Of a stretch of DNA of 18,136 nucleotides, positions 8,071-15,964 are shown piece by piece. The stretch spans positions 161,479 through 179,614 of the forward strand of contig DDRH01000067.1 in NCBI GenBank assembly GCA_002343075.1. Direction: 5' to 3'. This DNA comes from Phycisphaerales bacterium UBA2421. Lineage in GTDB: Bacteria > Planctomycetota > Phycisphaerae > Tepidisphaerales > Tepidisphaeraceae. Below the pieces are notes generated by a model that was not told the origin of the DNA, ran no database searches, and saw nothing but the letters and a program-made list of their open reading frames with translations. A program made the position numbers and the translations under genes. Position 1 is the first letter of the stretch, and each line of letters opens with the position of its first letter.

Positions 8071-8427
8071 TCAATGTCTTGGCCGTGGGTCGCACCAGAC
8101 GACTTTGCCGGTCTTCACCCAGAAATGACAACGGCATTCATTGGCTTGATGAACAGAGGGCTCCAGGCTCGCCCGGTGGAACCAGTCGAACCAGACCCGC
8201 CAATGCGGCCGACGTTGCTTCGACAAGGGAAGCATCACTTTCTCACCGCACCCGCCCGGACATCGCATGCAAGCCCACTTCTCGATGGCGCCATCTTTGA
8301 CCACGACCAGCAAGCCAGGCTTGAGATCTTCTGGCGACGGATGCTCGGAGGCAGTCCGTGCAATCAGATCCGGCTTGTCCAGAATGTGAAGCTTGACCAG
8401 TAACCAGTAAATTGTGCGTCGAAACAT
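8071..8427 (-). CDS. DUF6527-like Cys-rich protein of the ubiquitin-like operon
   Basis: A 118-residue protein ending the conjugation operon. It shows C53-x2-C56-x3-C60-GE, then an HWRVWFDWFHRASLEPSV strand segment (75-92), then C98-x-C100-H101 followed by FWVKTGKVVW (102-111). This pattern (Cys cluster, T/SLxPSI-like strand, C-x-C/S-H-Y/FWI, G-x-V-x-W) is what I know from DUF6527 proteins, which occur beside bacterial ThiF/E1 and ubiquitin-like genes. The Cys/His spacing suggests a bound zinc. It starts 3 bases after the stop of the E1 gene with AGGGTGA before the ATG, so it is co-translated with the enzyme. Its exact step is not known from this sequence; a substrate adaptor or a processing role is possible. 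Confidence 0.8.
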   Translation of the reverse strand: MFRRTIYWLLVKLHILDKPDLIARTASEHPSPEDLKPGLLVVVKDGAIEKWACMRCPGGCGEKVMLPLSKQRRPHWRVWFDWFHRASLEPSVHQANECRCHFWVKTGKVVWCDPRPRH

Positions 8428-8430
8428 GAA

Positions 8431-9843
8431 TCACCCTGTCCGATCCAAAAACAAGCCGTAGTCACCCCGCCCCCAGTAATCCTCCCCGCCACAGATCGGA
8501 CAGCCGCCATTGGGGCTGGCGCCGGGTTGCTTATCCTCGCACAATGCATACTTGCGCACGCGGTGGGAAGGGCTGGCGAGGCGATACCCCGTCAGCTGAT
8601 GCAGCAGTTCATCAATTGCCATGCACGCAACATCCGTCGTGAATACGACCACCGAGGGATCCGGGCTCCCACCGCCGCGGACATATTGCTCCCCTTCTTT
8701 TCGCCGGCGGGCGTACTCATCCGGATCCAGACGACGGAGCTGATCGGCGTAAGCGTCGTGAACGTCGACGATCTCGCGGCAGAGCAAACACTTGCGGCCA
8801 GGTGCGAGCACCGTCACCCGCCCTGCAGCTTCCAAGATTCGCGGCGGCACAGTGTCATCGACATCGATTTGAAAACCCATATCGATAACCAGCACCAGGT
8901 AGAAATAGGCGAAGCGGTTGAGCAGCAGACGCCCGTCCGCATCATCCGTGCAGCCGAAAATGACGTCACACGATTTGAGGGCATCACGCGTTTCAGCGTC
9001 GCCGACCCATTGGCGGCTCGTTGCGACTTGGATATCCAGTCCCAGCCGCTCAAGCTCCCGCCGCAGCACGTCCACCTTGGGCGTACGATCCTTCACATCC
9101 TGCATCGTCGGACCGTGCAGACGATTCAAGTTTGTCTTTTCAACGATGTCCGGATCGATGACGAAGAAATGCTTCACACCCAGGCGTGCCAGGAGCATGG
9201 CCGTTGCACTGCCGGTGGCGCCGCAACCGATGATCCCGATCCGCAGGTGCTCCAGATCGGAGTTCAGGGTATCGCCAAACGCCAACGCCTGCCGAGCCAA
9301 TGTCTCGGAAGACTTTCCCTCGCCGCGGCCAGGGAAATCGATGAGGAACCGCTCGCCGACGACGTTGATCGCCGAAAGCGATTCGTGTGATTGCTCATCA
9401 ATCCAGACGCGGCCGAACCGCCGGCCGGCTCGCTCATACACCACGCTCAACACTTCGACCGCTTTGCCGTTGCGATTCTGAGCCAGTTGCACTAGCGCGG
9501 GCTCCTCAGCGTCATCAACCGCGGAGAATTTTGTTTGCCCCGCGGGATGAGAATGCACGACGGCCAGCGTGAGATTCTCATCCCGGCAACGGCGAAGCAG
9601 TCTCACAAAGACTTCCGTCTTCGCGTTCACATGCACCGTCGATGACGAAACAATTAGCTCAGCATCGAGGGGCACAACGTCACGGGAGAGATACCGCCGT
9701 GCGGGCTGGCCGTGCCACGGATCCTGCGTTACGTCACAACGCCCGCACAGCACATACGCAATCTGCTCATGCCCGTTGTCGGGCATCAGCAGGCTGAGCA
9801 GTTGCTGGTGATGCGTCTTCTGAAGGGTAAGAGTGCGTCGCAT
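8431..9843 (-). CDS. JAMM peptidase-ThiF/E1 fusion of a bacterial ubiquitin-like system
   Basis: A 470-residue two-domain enzyme. The N-terminal part is a JAB/JAMM metalloprotease with E26, H97-S-H99-P, S107 and D110, the exact HxH-x7-S-x2-D pattern with the upstream Glu; it should process or remove ubiquitin-like protein. From about residue 200 follows a ThiF/E1 adenylation domain: Rossmann loop IGIIGCGATGS (202-212), VIDPDIVEKTNLNRL (228-242) with the acidic pair and Arg expected to hold ATP, CTDDADGR (298-305), and two CxxC knuckles at C352/C355 and C448/C451 that likely bind zinc. It would activate the C-terminus of a ubiquitin-like domain. The catalytic Cys of a true E1 is not obvious (C297 and C407 are candidates). 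The ATG overlaps the E2 gene's stop as TAATG, a strong coupling signal. Confidence 0.93.
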   Translation of the reverse strand: MRRTLTLQKTHHQQLLSLLMPDNGHEQIAYVLCGRCDVTQDPWHGQPARRYLSRDVVPLDAELIVSSSTVHVNAKTEVFVRLLRRCRDENLTLAVVHSHPAGQTKFSAVDDAEEPALVQLAQNRNGKAVEVLSVVYERAGRRFGRVWIDEQSHESLSAINVVGERFLIDFPGRGEGKSSETLARQALAFGDTLNSDLEHLRIGIIGCGATGSATAMLLARLGVKHFFVIDPDIVEKTNLNRLHGPTMQDVKDRTPKVDVLRRELERLGLDIQVATSRQWVGDAETRDALKSCDVIFGCTDDADGRLLLNRFAYFYLVLVIDMGFQIDVDDTVPPRILEAAGRVTVLAPGRKCLLCREIVDVHDAYADQLRRLDPDEYARRRKEGEQYVRGGGSPDPSVVVFTTDVACMAIDELLHQLTGYRLASPSHRVRKYALCEDKQPGASPNGGCPICGGEDYWGRGDYGLFLDRTG

Positions 9844-10700
9844 TACGATTCACCTCGCAGGGCGGAGTCGATGCGGCGAAGCATGGTCTGGATGCAGTCA
9901 CGGCCGGCGCGCCACTCCTCATTATGACGGCTCCAGCGTTGCCAGTTGCGGCCAGCGAAACTGAAGGCCTGATCTGCCTTCTCCGGATAAGCTCCGGTCG
10001 CCTTGAGCGTGAGCCACGGATCCGCAAAAAACATATCGGGTGCCGTGTCCGGATAGCCACGCGGCAGGACGACCAGGATGTCAGCCGTTTCGACTTGAAA
10101 ACGCCCCAGGGGCAGCGGATAGTTTTTGAAAACAATCCCCTTCTGCTCACCCTGTGCAACATCTTCAGTCACCAGCTCGTGCTCTGACACGTAGCGACGG
10201 TCGGCGGATGGAAGGACGGTGGAATTGCAGCCGGCATTCGTGTCATCGCGGCCGGTGTAAAAGCGCTCGATGCCTGCCTCCGACAGATCCACCCACTGGC
10301 CGACCTCGAGCTTGAGATCCTCCTGGCCGCGGCGTTCGAGCCAGACGCGGTATTTCGGCTTGTTGTCGACGCCAGCGAGCTTACGCAGCGTGGTTTCCGT
10401 GATGCGGGACATGCCCCAGTCCTGGCGCTGGCCATCCAGCTCAAAGCGAAACGAACGGTCGGACAGGAAACTGATGAAGCGCTCCTTGCCGTCACCACGC
10501 ACATCCGTTGTTTCTTCCAGGCTGATATCTTCCAGCAAATTGCCGGGAAGCAGCTGGTAGAGCAGATGCTCTTCGATTGGACTCTTGCCGGCGGCCACCA
10601 GAATCTGGCGACCAGTCGGAACCGGATCCAAAATGGTGTATTCAACGTCGTCGACCACAATGCGGAAACCTGCACGACTGGATTCATTTTGATTTGTCAT
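9843..10700 (-). CDS. Fusion of two ubiquitin-like domains with an E2-like domain
   Basis: 285 residues from ATG 10700, chosen because GAGG lies 9 bases ahead and the next Met upstream adds 20 unrelated residues. Residues 11-80 form a beta-grasp unit (FRIVVDDVEYTI, TGRQILVAAGK, then a helix and loop of the multi-ubiquitin type). Residues 83-150 form a second unit (FRFELDGQ, VDLSEAGIERFYTG). Residues 165-282 match prokaryotic E2 family E: a strand-rich stretch, LVVLPRGYPDTAPDMFF (209-225), then FAGRNWQRWSRHNEEWRAGRD (248-268). The known role of such fusions is to carry both the modifier and the conjugating fold. Only C158 and C269 are present, neither at a clear E2 active-site position. It sits between the ImmA/IrrE gene (106-base gap) and the JAMM-E1 gene (overlap). 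Confidence 0.9.
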   Translation of the reverse strand: MTNQNESSRAGFRIVVDDVEYTILDPVPTGRQILVAAGKSPIEEHLLYQLLPGNLLEDISLEETTDVRGDGKERFISFLSDRSFRFELDGQRQDWGMSRITETTLRKLAGVDNKPKYRVWLERRGQEDLKLEVGQWVDLSEAGIERFYTGRDDTNAGCNSTVLPSADRRYVSEHELVTEDVAQGEQKGIVFKNYPLPLGRFQVETADILVVLPRGYPDTAPDMFFADPWLTLKATGAYPEKADQAFSFAGRNWQRWSRHNEEWRAGRDCIQTMLRRIDSALRGES

Positions 10701-10806
10701 AGTTCGATACCTCTTTCTTGAGACCAAAAAACAAAGACTGCCACGAGCCTTCATCAGCAACTCGTCGCAGTCCCGCGAATCGAACCATCAACACAAAATA
10801 TTTTCC

Positions 10807-11658
10807 TTAATCATCGTACCGATCGTCGTCGTTACTCTCGGGCGTGAGGAATGTGATCACCCGGCCGAAGTTAGACAGGAGCACAACATCTTCCCAAAGG
10901 TCGCAGCTGCTACGGCTGTTAAACCACACGCTGGAATCCACAGAGCCGCCGGCTTTCGGATTTTCAGCAGAGAGTTTTCCGGCCGTCAGCGAGCGCGCGG
11001 TCACGGATTGTGTTGGCACCTTCCCACCGCGTTCGATCCAGCCCATCCCTCGCGTGCGAAGTGCTTCGGAGGCAAGCGACGTAACAACTTTCCCGCCTTC
11101 TGAAATCACCATGCAGCACGGTTCAAAGTCCAGCTCGATATAGCGGATGATCGTGCTGGTGAGTGAAGTCTCAAAAGCATCGCGTGCCAGACGGCTCAGG
11201 TCATCCAACGTGCAATTGCCGCCAGAACAGGCAGAAACTTCATCCTGGAACAAATCACGCGGCATCAACAGATACGCAGCGAATCGGTCGGCCTCACGCT
11301 CCCGTTCCTTTTTGGAAGTGAAATCCGAAGTCGAACTGTGCCACTGACCAGAGAGCAAATATTCCCGGTGTGGCGGCAGATAGAAATGACCCAACTCGTG
11401 AGCAATCGAAAAACGCACCCGACCCGCCGTCCGGAATGGCGGCTCTTCCTGAGCGTAGAACAGATAGAAGTCTCCCTGTCCATCCGTGCGACGGTATTCA
11501 ATACGGCCGTCAAAACAGTTGTCGTATCTTCCCGGGAGGAGAGCGATTTCCTCTTCCTGGGCGATATGCAACGGATCAATGGGCAAGGAGGTTTGAAGAT
11601 TGAGACTTTCGAGGACGTCGTCGACAACCCGCTCAATCTCGTCGTTCGTCATCGGCAT
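10807..11658 (-). CDS. ImmA/IrrE-family zinc metallopeptidase
   Basis: A 283-residue cytosolic metallopeptidase. It has FSIAHELGHFYL (HExxH at 87-91) followed by EREADRFAAYLLMP (from 120), whose Glu122 is the expected third zinc ligand and whose FAAxLLMP tail is a hallmark of ImmA/IrrE. Family members cut specific repressors or regulators after a trigger, as ImmA does in mobile elements and IrrE after DNA damage. The C-terminal 130 residues form an additional sensor-like part that I cannot assign. GGAGG lies 9 bases before the ATG at 11658, and the gene overlaps the preceding one by 26 bases, so they are translated together. No XRE-type repressor is seen nearby; the small charged protein or the sigma factor in the same operon could be its substrate, which is inference. 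Confidence 0.92.
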   Translation of the reverse strand: MPMTNDEIERVVDDVLESLNLQTSLPIDPLHIAQEEEIALLPGRYDNCFDGRIEYRRTDGQGDFYLFYAQEEPPFRTAGRVRFSIAHELGHFYLPPHREYLLSGQWHSSTSDFTSKKEREREADRFAAYLLMPRDLFQDEVSACSGGNCTLDDLSRLARDAFETSLTSTIIRYIELDFEPCCMVISEGGKVVTSLASEALRTRGMGWIERGGKVPTQSVTARSLTAGKLSAENPKAGGSVDSSVWFNSRSSCDLWEDVVLLSNFGRVITFLTPESNDDDRYDD

Positions 11659-12025
11659 CGCGCTGTTCCTCCGACTCGTTCTTTTTACGGTTTGCCTCCT
11701 CGGCTTTCTTCTTGATGTTCTCTTCCATTTCTGCTTTTGCCTTGTGCGACAAATCCTGGGATTCGTCCGCGCGATTCATCGAAGTCGAAAGTTCATGCGA
11801 TCCAGTCTTGGCGTTCTTCTCAGGCTTCTGCCGGGTGCGAAGCAGTGACTTAATGTAATCCTTCCCCCCACTGTCGAGCACCGCGTGATCTTCTGGGGTC
11901 AATGCCTCAGCCATCTTCTTCAGATCCGGAATCTTCTCGTCGCACAAATCTTTTGAGAATGCCGCCAAGGTCAGTGCATCTAAAGCCCGCTCTTCCCGGT
12001 CGTTGGTGTTGTCCGTGCTACTCAT
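11633..12025 (-). CDS. Small charged coiled-coil protein between sigma factor and ImmA/IrrE
   Basis: 130 residues from ATG 12025 (GAGG 6 bases upstream; the alternative ATG at 12031 would touch the GAGG and is less likely). The N-terminal half is a compact helical segment (DALTLAAFSKDLCDEKIPDL). The second half, from about residue 75, is a run of Lys/Glu/Arg/Asn predicted to form a long coiled coil or disordered tail. No enzyme motif is seen and I do not recognise the family. It overlaps the sigma gene's end by 8 bases and the metallopeptidase start by 26. That position would suit an anti-sigma factor or a proteolytic target of the ImmA/IrrE enzyme, but nothing in its sequence proves this. 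Confidence 0.75.
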   Translation of the reverse strand: MSSTDNTNDREERALDALTLAAFSKDLCDEKIPDLKKMAEALTPEDHAVLDSGGKDYIKSLLRTRQKPEKNAKTGSHELSTSMNRADESQDLSHKAKAEMEENIKKKAEEANRKKNESEEQRDADDERRD

Positions 12026-12665
12026 TGTCATCCTCGCTTTGAGGGGCGATGATCCCTTTTCTTGCCAGCATGTTCCTGATTTTCCTTCTGCCTTCCTGCA
12101 AACCGCGCTTCACCGAAGCAAGCGTTTCTTCAACGCCTGTCAGGTCGCTCGTGAACTTCCGCAACTGCTGCATATCAGCACTCTCCGGGAAGTTGTTGAT
12201 ATAGGCTTCCAAGGCCACCTTCTGCTTGGGCGACAACTTCGACACCTCGTCCAAGATCATTTCTAGTATCACCTGGCGATCTTCTGCTTCACGTTGTCGC
12301 CATTTCTCATTGACTTGCGTATCTCTGAGTGTCTCACCCACGATCTGCAGCCGCTTTTCATTCGATTTTTTCTTGCGGCGGAGGTCAATGCCGTTTGTTT
12401 GGATGATCCGGCACAAGTCGCTGAAGACCCGCCTCGTACCGTCGTATTTGCCCGATTTGACTTCCGCATAGAACTCCAAGAGCGTTTCCGACCAAAGGTC
12501 TTTCAGATCCTCAGCCGACATCCCGGGAAAATGATTTCGCCGCAACCAGCCGCAAATGGGCTTTTGGTACTGCGCGTGCAGGAGCTCAAACCCACGCTCA
12601 ATCTCATCCTCATTCCCGCAGGTTAAATGCAGTCTGATTTCATCATCTATCTCGTCGTCACTCAT
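12018..12665 (-). CDS. Sigma-70/ECF-like RNA polymerase sigma factor heading the operon
   Basis: 215 residues from ATG 12665. Region 2 is visible at about 25-100: FELLHAQYQKPICGWLRRN, then SAEDLKDLWSETLLEFY (50-66, the DxxQexFl-like core), then VFSDLCRIIQTNGIDLRRKK (80-99), the helix that in ECF factors melts the -10 element. Region 4 spans about 140-205: VSKLSPKQKVALEAY, then a helix-turn-helix with GVEETLASVKRGLQEGRRKIRNML (177-200). A longer frame reaches 12839, but its extra 58 residues look random and lie over the promoter, while GGGGA precedes ATG 12665. No anti-sigma membrane protein is adjacent. It probably drives transcription of its own operon or of defence targets. Confidence 0.85.
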   Translation of the reverse strand: MSDDEIDDEIRLHLTCGNEDEIERGFELLHAQYQKPICGWLRRNHFPGMSAEDLKDLWSETLLEFYAEVKSGKYDGTRRVFSDLCRIIQTNGIDLRRKKKSNEKRLQIVGETLRDTQVNEKWRQREAEDRQVILEMILDEVSKLSPKQKVALEAYINNFPESADMQQLRKFTSDLTGVEETLASVKRGLQEGRRKIRNMLARKGIIAPQSEDDNE

Positions 12666-13028
12666 GAATTGATTCCCCAAGATCAACGTGGTTACTTCCA
12701 CCTCGTAGCCAATGGGTGCGGCGAACCATGGAATTATAAGATTTTTCTGGCTTTTGTCTGTAGCCCGCGCAAGCCGTTTACGGCCCTTGGGGAGCACAGC
12801 GCAGGCAGCCTGACATTCGCGTGCATAAGGCGAACACAATGAAACAAAATCTGCCTACTTGTTTAGACTGCCACAAAGATGGACGCGAATCACACACTGT
12901 ACGGAGGGCAGCTCGTCAGCGTCTGAAGACCTTCGTCGAGGTGTCGTTCGCACATATCAAAGCTAGGACTCAGTTTCGCGACGAGAGGTGGTCGCCGGTG
13001 GTGCATGGCGAACTCACCCAACAACAAC
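12666..13028. other. Upstream region of the ubiquitin-like operon
   Basis: 363 bases without a credible gene. A sigma70-like promoter on the minus strand (12733-12760) is listed separately. The rest holds the 3' flank of the DUF932 gene; apart from a weak CGCC/GGCG pair I see no terminator, repeat or RNA gene. Confidence 0.5.
12733..12760 (-). promoter_or_regulatory. Sigma70-like promoter for the sigma factor-ubiquitin operon
   Basis: Read on the minus strand, CAGACA (12760-12755) and a perfect TATAAT (12738-12733) are separated by 16 bases. The -10 box ends 67 bases before ATG 12665, leaving a short leader. Its position supports the shorter sigma-factor start. An A-rich spacer is present. 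No experimental support. Confidence 0.55.
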
Positions 13029-14084
13029 CTATGCCTTTACCAACTCCAGCAACCGCCCTGCCTTCTCGTCCGCCTCCAGCCGGTCACCGGCATTCTTGAA
13101 TTCACCGGCCAATCGCGTGAGCGCATCGACCAGTGAGAACACCGTGAAGCGACCCTGTTCTCTGGCCATCGCCAGAGCGCGCTTGCTCAAGTCACGCGGG
13201 ATGCCGTGTTTGGCCATCACTTTGGCGACCTCCTCGGCGTCGTTGCCGAGTCGCGCCTTGAAGGCGTTGGCCATCACGCGGGCGAACCCGTCGCGGCGGG
13301 CGTCACGCTTGGCGACCAGCGACTCGATGTGACGTCGGACCTCCGACAGGCACTCGTTCACGTTGGCCGTGTGCTTGCGCGAGAAGTCGATCACTTCGAC
13401 AGCGTCCCAGACGATGTGATTTTGGCACACCGCTTGGAACCAGAACGTCTGGAGCCCAACCGAGCGACAACCCACCTCGCTGTTCCATAGGAACAGCCCG
13501 GGAGCGAACGCCTCGGTCTTGCCGCCGTCTTCGAGCTCGACCCAGCCGGTCGGGTCGATCAGGAACACAAACATGTCCTGCTCACCGGCGTATAAGCCGG
13601 TCGCGCCGTTCATACCTGCCTGCGGCGGTACAAATTCGGTCGCGAACTCACGAACGATGTTGAGCAGGTCGAGATTGTGCAGCCTCGTATATGCCGGACC
13701 GTGGATGCTGCGGATGGTTTCTCCACGTTGCAACACCTGAATGGGCTTCTGCAATGAGGGAAGCGTTTCCTGCAGCACCAGCCTGGCCGTGCCCGGCGTG
13801 AGCCGATTGACCGTCTCCTTGGCCACACCTGCCAGACGGCAGAGCTGGCCGAAGCTCCAATCGTTCATGCTCAGAAGCGCCTCCTGCTGCCGGTCGTCAT
13901 CGACGCCGAGCAGCAGCGAGCGACCGGGCGGACTCTGCACGTCGATCAGCCGAGTCCAGCGTTCGCTGCTTTCGGACTGAGCCGTACGGCAGTGATCGTA
14001 AAGACTCTGCAGGTCGGCGAAACGCTCGTCGTCCCTGCGTGTAAACAACTGACGGCTCGCGGCCGTGAGATTCTGTCGTTGCAT
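13029..14084 (-). CDS. DUF932-family phage/plasmid-type protein
   Basis: 351 residues from ATG 14084. AAAGG lies 9 bases before it, whereas the upstream Met at 14093 abuts that site. The sequence shows the DUF932 core: SLLLGVDDDRQQEALLSMND, SIHGPAYTRLHNLDLLNIV, GLYAGEQDMFVFLIDPTGWVE in the middle, then GLFLWNSEVGCRSVGLQTFWF and VCQNHIVWDA (the NSEVG and VCxNHIVW signatures). DUF932 proteins are found on plasmids, phages and integrative elements; their biochemical function is not established. The gene follows the tandem winged-helix gene in the same direction with a 108-base gap, so the two may be co-transcribed. The protein is complete with no frameshift. It marks the beginning of the plasmid-like right part of the window. 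Confidence 0.88.
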   Translation of the reverse strand: MQRQNLTAASRQLFTRRDDERFADLQSLYDHCRTAQSESSERWTRLIDVQSPPGRSLLLGVDDDRQQEALLSMNDWSFGQLCRLAGVAKETVNRLTPGTARLVLQETLPSLQKPIQVLQRGETIRSIHGPAYTRLHNLDLLNIVREFATEFVPPQAGMNGATGLYAGEQDMFVFLIDPTGWVELEDGGKTEAFAPGLFLWNSEVGCRSVGLQTFWFQAVCQNHIVWDAVEVIDFSRKHTANVNECLSEVRRHIESLVAKRDARRDGFARVMANAFKARLGNDAEEVAKVMAKHGIPRDLSKRALAMAREQGRFTVFSLVDALTRLAGEFKNAGDRLEADEKAGRLLELVKA

Positions 14085-14192
14085 CAGACACATCCTTTCG
14101 GGATTGGAAAAAACGAAGAAACAAAAACCTATTGCCATGCACCACCGGACTCCCGCCGCGACAATTGCGGCGGAAGCTCGGCGAGCGATCCT

Positions 14193-15425
14193 CTAACCCG
14201 AACCCGGTTGTCGGAGTGCCGCGCTGGGCGTACCACTCACGGGATGGGTTATGCACGCCATGAGACTGGACGTGACCTGGCCGATCGCAGTCGGCAGTGC
14301 GGACCCGGCCGCCGCGTTTCGCGCCGGGTCGCCAGTCGGCACGTCAGTGCCTGCCCGGAACCTTACCAGCGCCCGCCGAGCCCGGTCCTCGTCGTCCTGG
14401 GAGAGCACCTCGTACTTGCGTCGCCACACGGTCCACGCGAACAACCCACAGGCGTTACGCGTGCCGACGCGACGGGCGTGCAACGCCGCGGCGAAGAACG
14501 CCAATCGGTCGGCTTCGCTGTGTTGCACGAGCCCCCGCTCGGTCGCCTGTTCGAACAACGACGCCAACCGCCTGGCATCCTTCAAGTCTGCCGGCTTCAC
14601 ATCGCGAAGCGTGGGACCGACGCCGGTGCAAGCAGCAGTCGGGTCCGCCGACCGGGCGGGTTGCTGGTTACCAGATCTCCGTAAGGAGAGTTGATCGTGT
14701 TTTTCTGGGGGTGCGGATTCACTGCCCTTGAATGAGATTGGGGGTGCGGAATCAGTGGCATTCGGCAACGTCAAGTTGATGACTACCGGCGCCCCGAGTC
14801 GGTTGAGGCGAGATTGGTCGGCGGCGAGAACCACCAGAAATCCACGCTCGACCAGCGCTCCCCTCGCCTCCTTGACGCTTCGTTGGGCGACCCCGAACGA
14901 CTCGGCAATCCATGACGCTTTGACGTATCCACCGGAACGACACAGTTTGTTTCGTAGGAACAGGCAACGCAGCAGGTGGCCCAGCGCCGTGGCGATGTAA
15001 GCCCGGCCGCGGGCCGACGCGAGGTGGCGCAGCAACGGCCTCGGGATGGGAACCCAGCGACCCTCGCACGGCAGCCCGCCTCGACCGCCGAGCATGCGGA
15101 TGGACGCGGGCGCGCATTCGAGTAGGCCGGCCATTCGGAGCCTGGCGAACGAGCCGCGACACGTGCGTGCCCCTTCCCCGCCGACCAAACGCCGCAACTC
15201 CTCACGGCAGTACCGTGGTTGGCGTTTAGCGCCTGACGCCAGCCGGCGCTCCACCAGTTCGAACGCGGCGAGCCAGACCCGCAGGTCCAGCAACTCAATT
15301 CGGCCGTCACGCAGGGCCGTCCACGCCGCCCACAGCGCCCCCTCACGCACCAACACAAATCCGCCGGCCGGCTTGCTCGCCTCGACCCACCATGTGCGTC
15401 CCTTTGCCCAAGTTCTCGATTCCAT
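14193..15425 (-). CDS. Tandem winged-helix protein, candidate plasmid-type replication initiator
   Basis: 410 residues from ATG 15425, where AGGAGG lies just before the start; the ATG at 15467 adds 14 residues without support. Two winged-helix-like units are visible: about 72-115 (YCREELRRLVGGEGARTCRG then SFARLRMAGLLE) and about 165-222 (YVKASWIAESFGVAQRSVKE then ARGALVERGFLVVL, followed by a beta-wing). The second is a clear helix-turn-helix. The C-terminal third is low-complexity and helical. Tandem winged helices are characteristic of RepA/RepE-type initiators, and the gene is divergent from parA across a repeat-bearing gap, the usual rep-ori-par layout. I cannot name a specific family; a transcriptional regulator is the main alternative. 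Confidence 0.65.
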   Translation of the reverse strand: MESRTWAKGRTWWVEASKPAGGFVLVREGALWAAWTALRDGRIELLDLRVWLAAFELVERRLASGAKRQPRYCREELRRLVGGEGARTCRGSFARLRMAGLLECAPASIRMLGGRGGLPCEGRWVPIPRPLLRHLASARGRAYIATALGHLLRCLFLRNKLCRSGGYVKASWIAESFGVAQRSVKEARGALVERGFLVVLAADQSRLNRLGAPVVINLTLPNATDSAPPISFKGSESAPPEKHDQLSLRRSGNQQPARSADPTAACTGVGPTLRDVKPADLKDARRLASLFEQATERGLVQHSEADRLAFFAAALHARRVGTRNACGLFAWTVWRRKYEVLSQDDEDRARRALVRFRAGTDVPTGDPARNAAAGSALPTAIGQVTSSLMACITHPVSGTPSAALRQPGSG

Positions 15426-15573
15426 ACCCCTCCTGCGAATCTGAATGACAAGCGTCGAGTGTTGCACTGCGGTGCATCGCCGATTGACGGAGTTGTGGGG
15501 ATTGCGCTACGTTCGATGCGTCGCCAGACGTTCGAGCGGTGTCGCTGCAGTCCCGCCGTCGCCGCGTGTGAAG

Positions 15574-15596
15574 AACCGGTCCGCGCCGGACCGGTT
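15574..15596. repeat. Perfect 10-bp inverted repeat with 3-base centre
   Basis: AACCGGTCCG and its reverse complement flank CGC. It lies about 150 bases upstream of the rep-like gene start and has no T-run on either strand, so an operator or origin hairpin is likelier than a terminator. Confidence 0.7.
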
Positions 15597-15685
15597 GCTC
15601 CCTCTGGTGCTATCTCGATTCCACGTTTGTTCCAGTCCTCCTCCGCGCCGTCGCGGTCATCGTTCATTCAACCCAAAAAAAGATT

Positions 15686-15720
15686 CCCCGGCCATGCCGA
15701 TCGATTCGTCGATCACGGGG
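15686..15720. repeat. Nested hairpin with TTCG tetraloop
   Basis: Inner stem GATCGA/TCGATC with a TTCG loop (15699-15714), bracketed by CCCCG (15686-15690) and CGGGG (15716-15720). TTCG-capped stems are very stable as RNA or single-stranded DNA, consistent with a replication or transcript-stability element. Confidence 0.6.
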
Positions 15721-15964
15721 GACTCTCCAATCGAGGCAGGCCGTCGGGCGCACCATTGCACCGATTCAGGTCCTGACACAATCCCCAATCGTTTCGCGCA
15801 GTTGCGGCAAACGAGAGCGTGCGCGCTTCAAAGCATCATGGCCACAACGCAACGGCGCCCGAAGGCCACAGCGCATCATCGCTGCATCGTTGGAATGACC
15901 GCTTGCCAGCGGTAACGGAAGTGTGCAATGCTGCAACAACGCGGTCGGGCCACCGCGCCACCGG

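Noticed and set aside
12666..12839. N-terminal extension of the sigma factor
   Set aside because: The extra residues have no similarity to sigma region 1 or 2, and the segment overlaps a good promoter. ATG 12665 has a ribosome site.
12821..13099. 92-codon plus-strand ORF with two CxxC-like cysteines
   Set aside because: It overlaps the 3' end of the DUF932 gene in antisense, ends in a Pro-rich shadow and has no ribosome site. The CLDCH motif alone is not enough.
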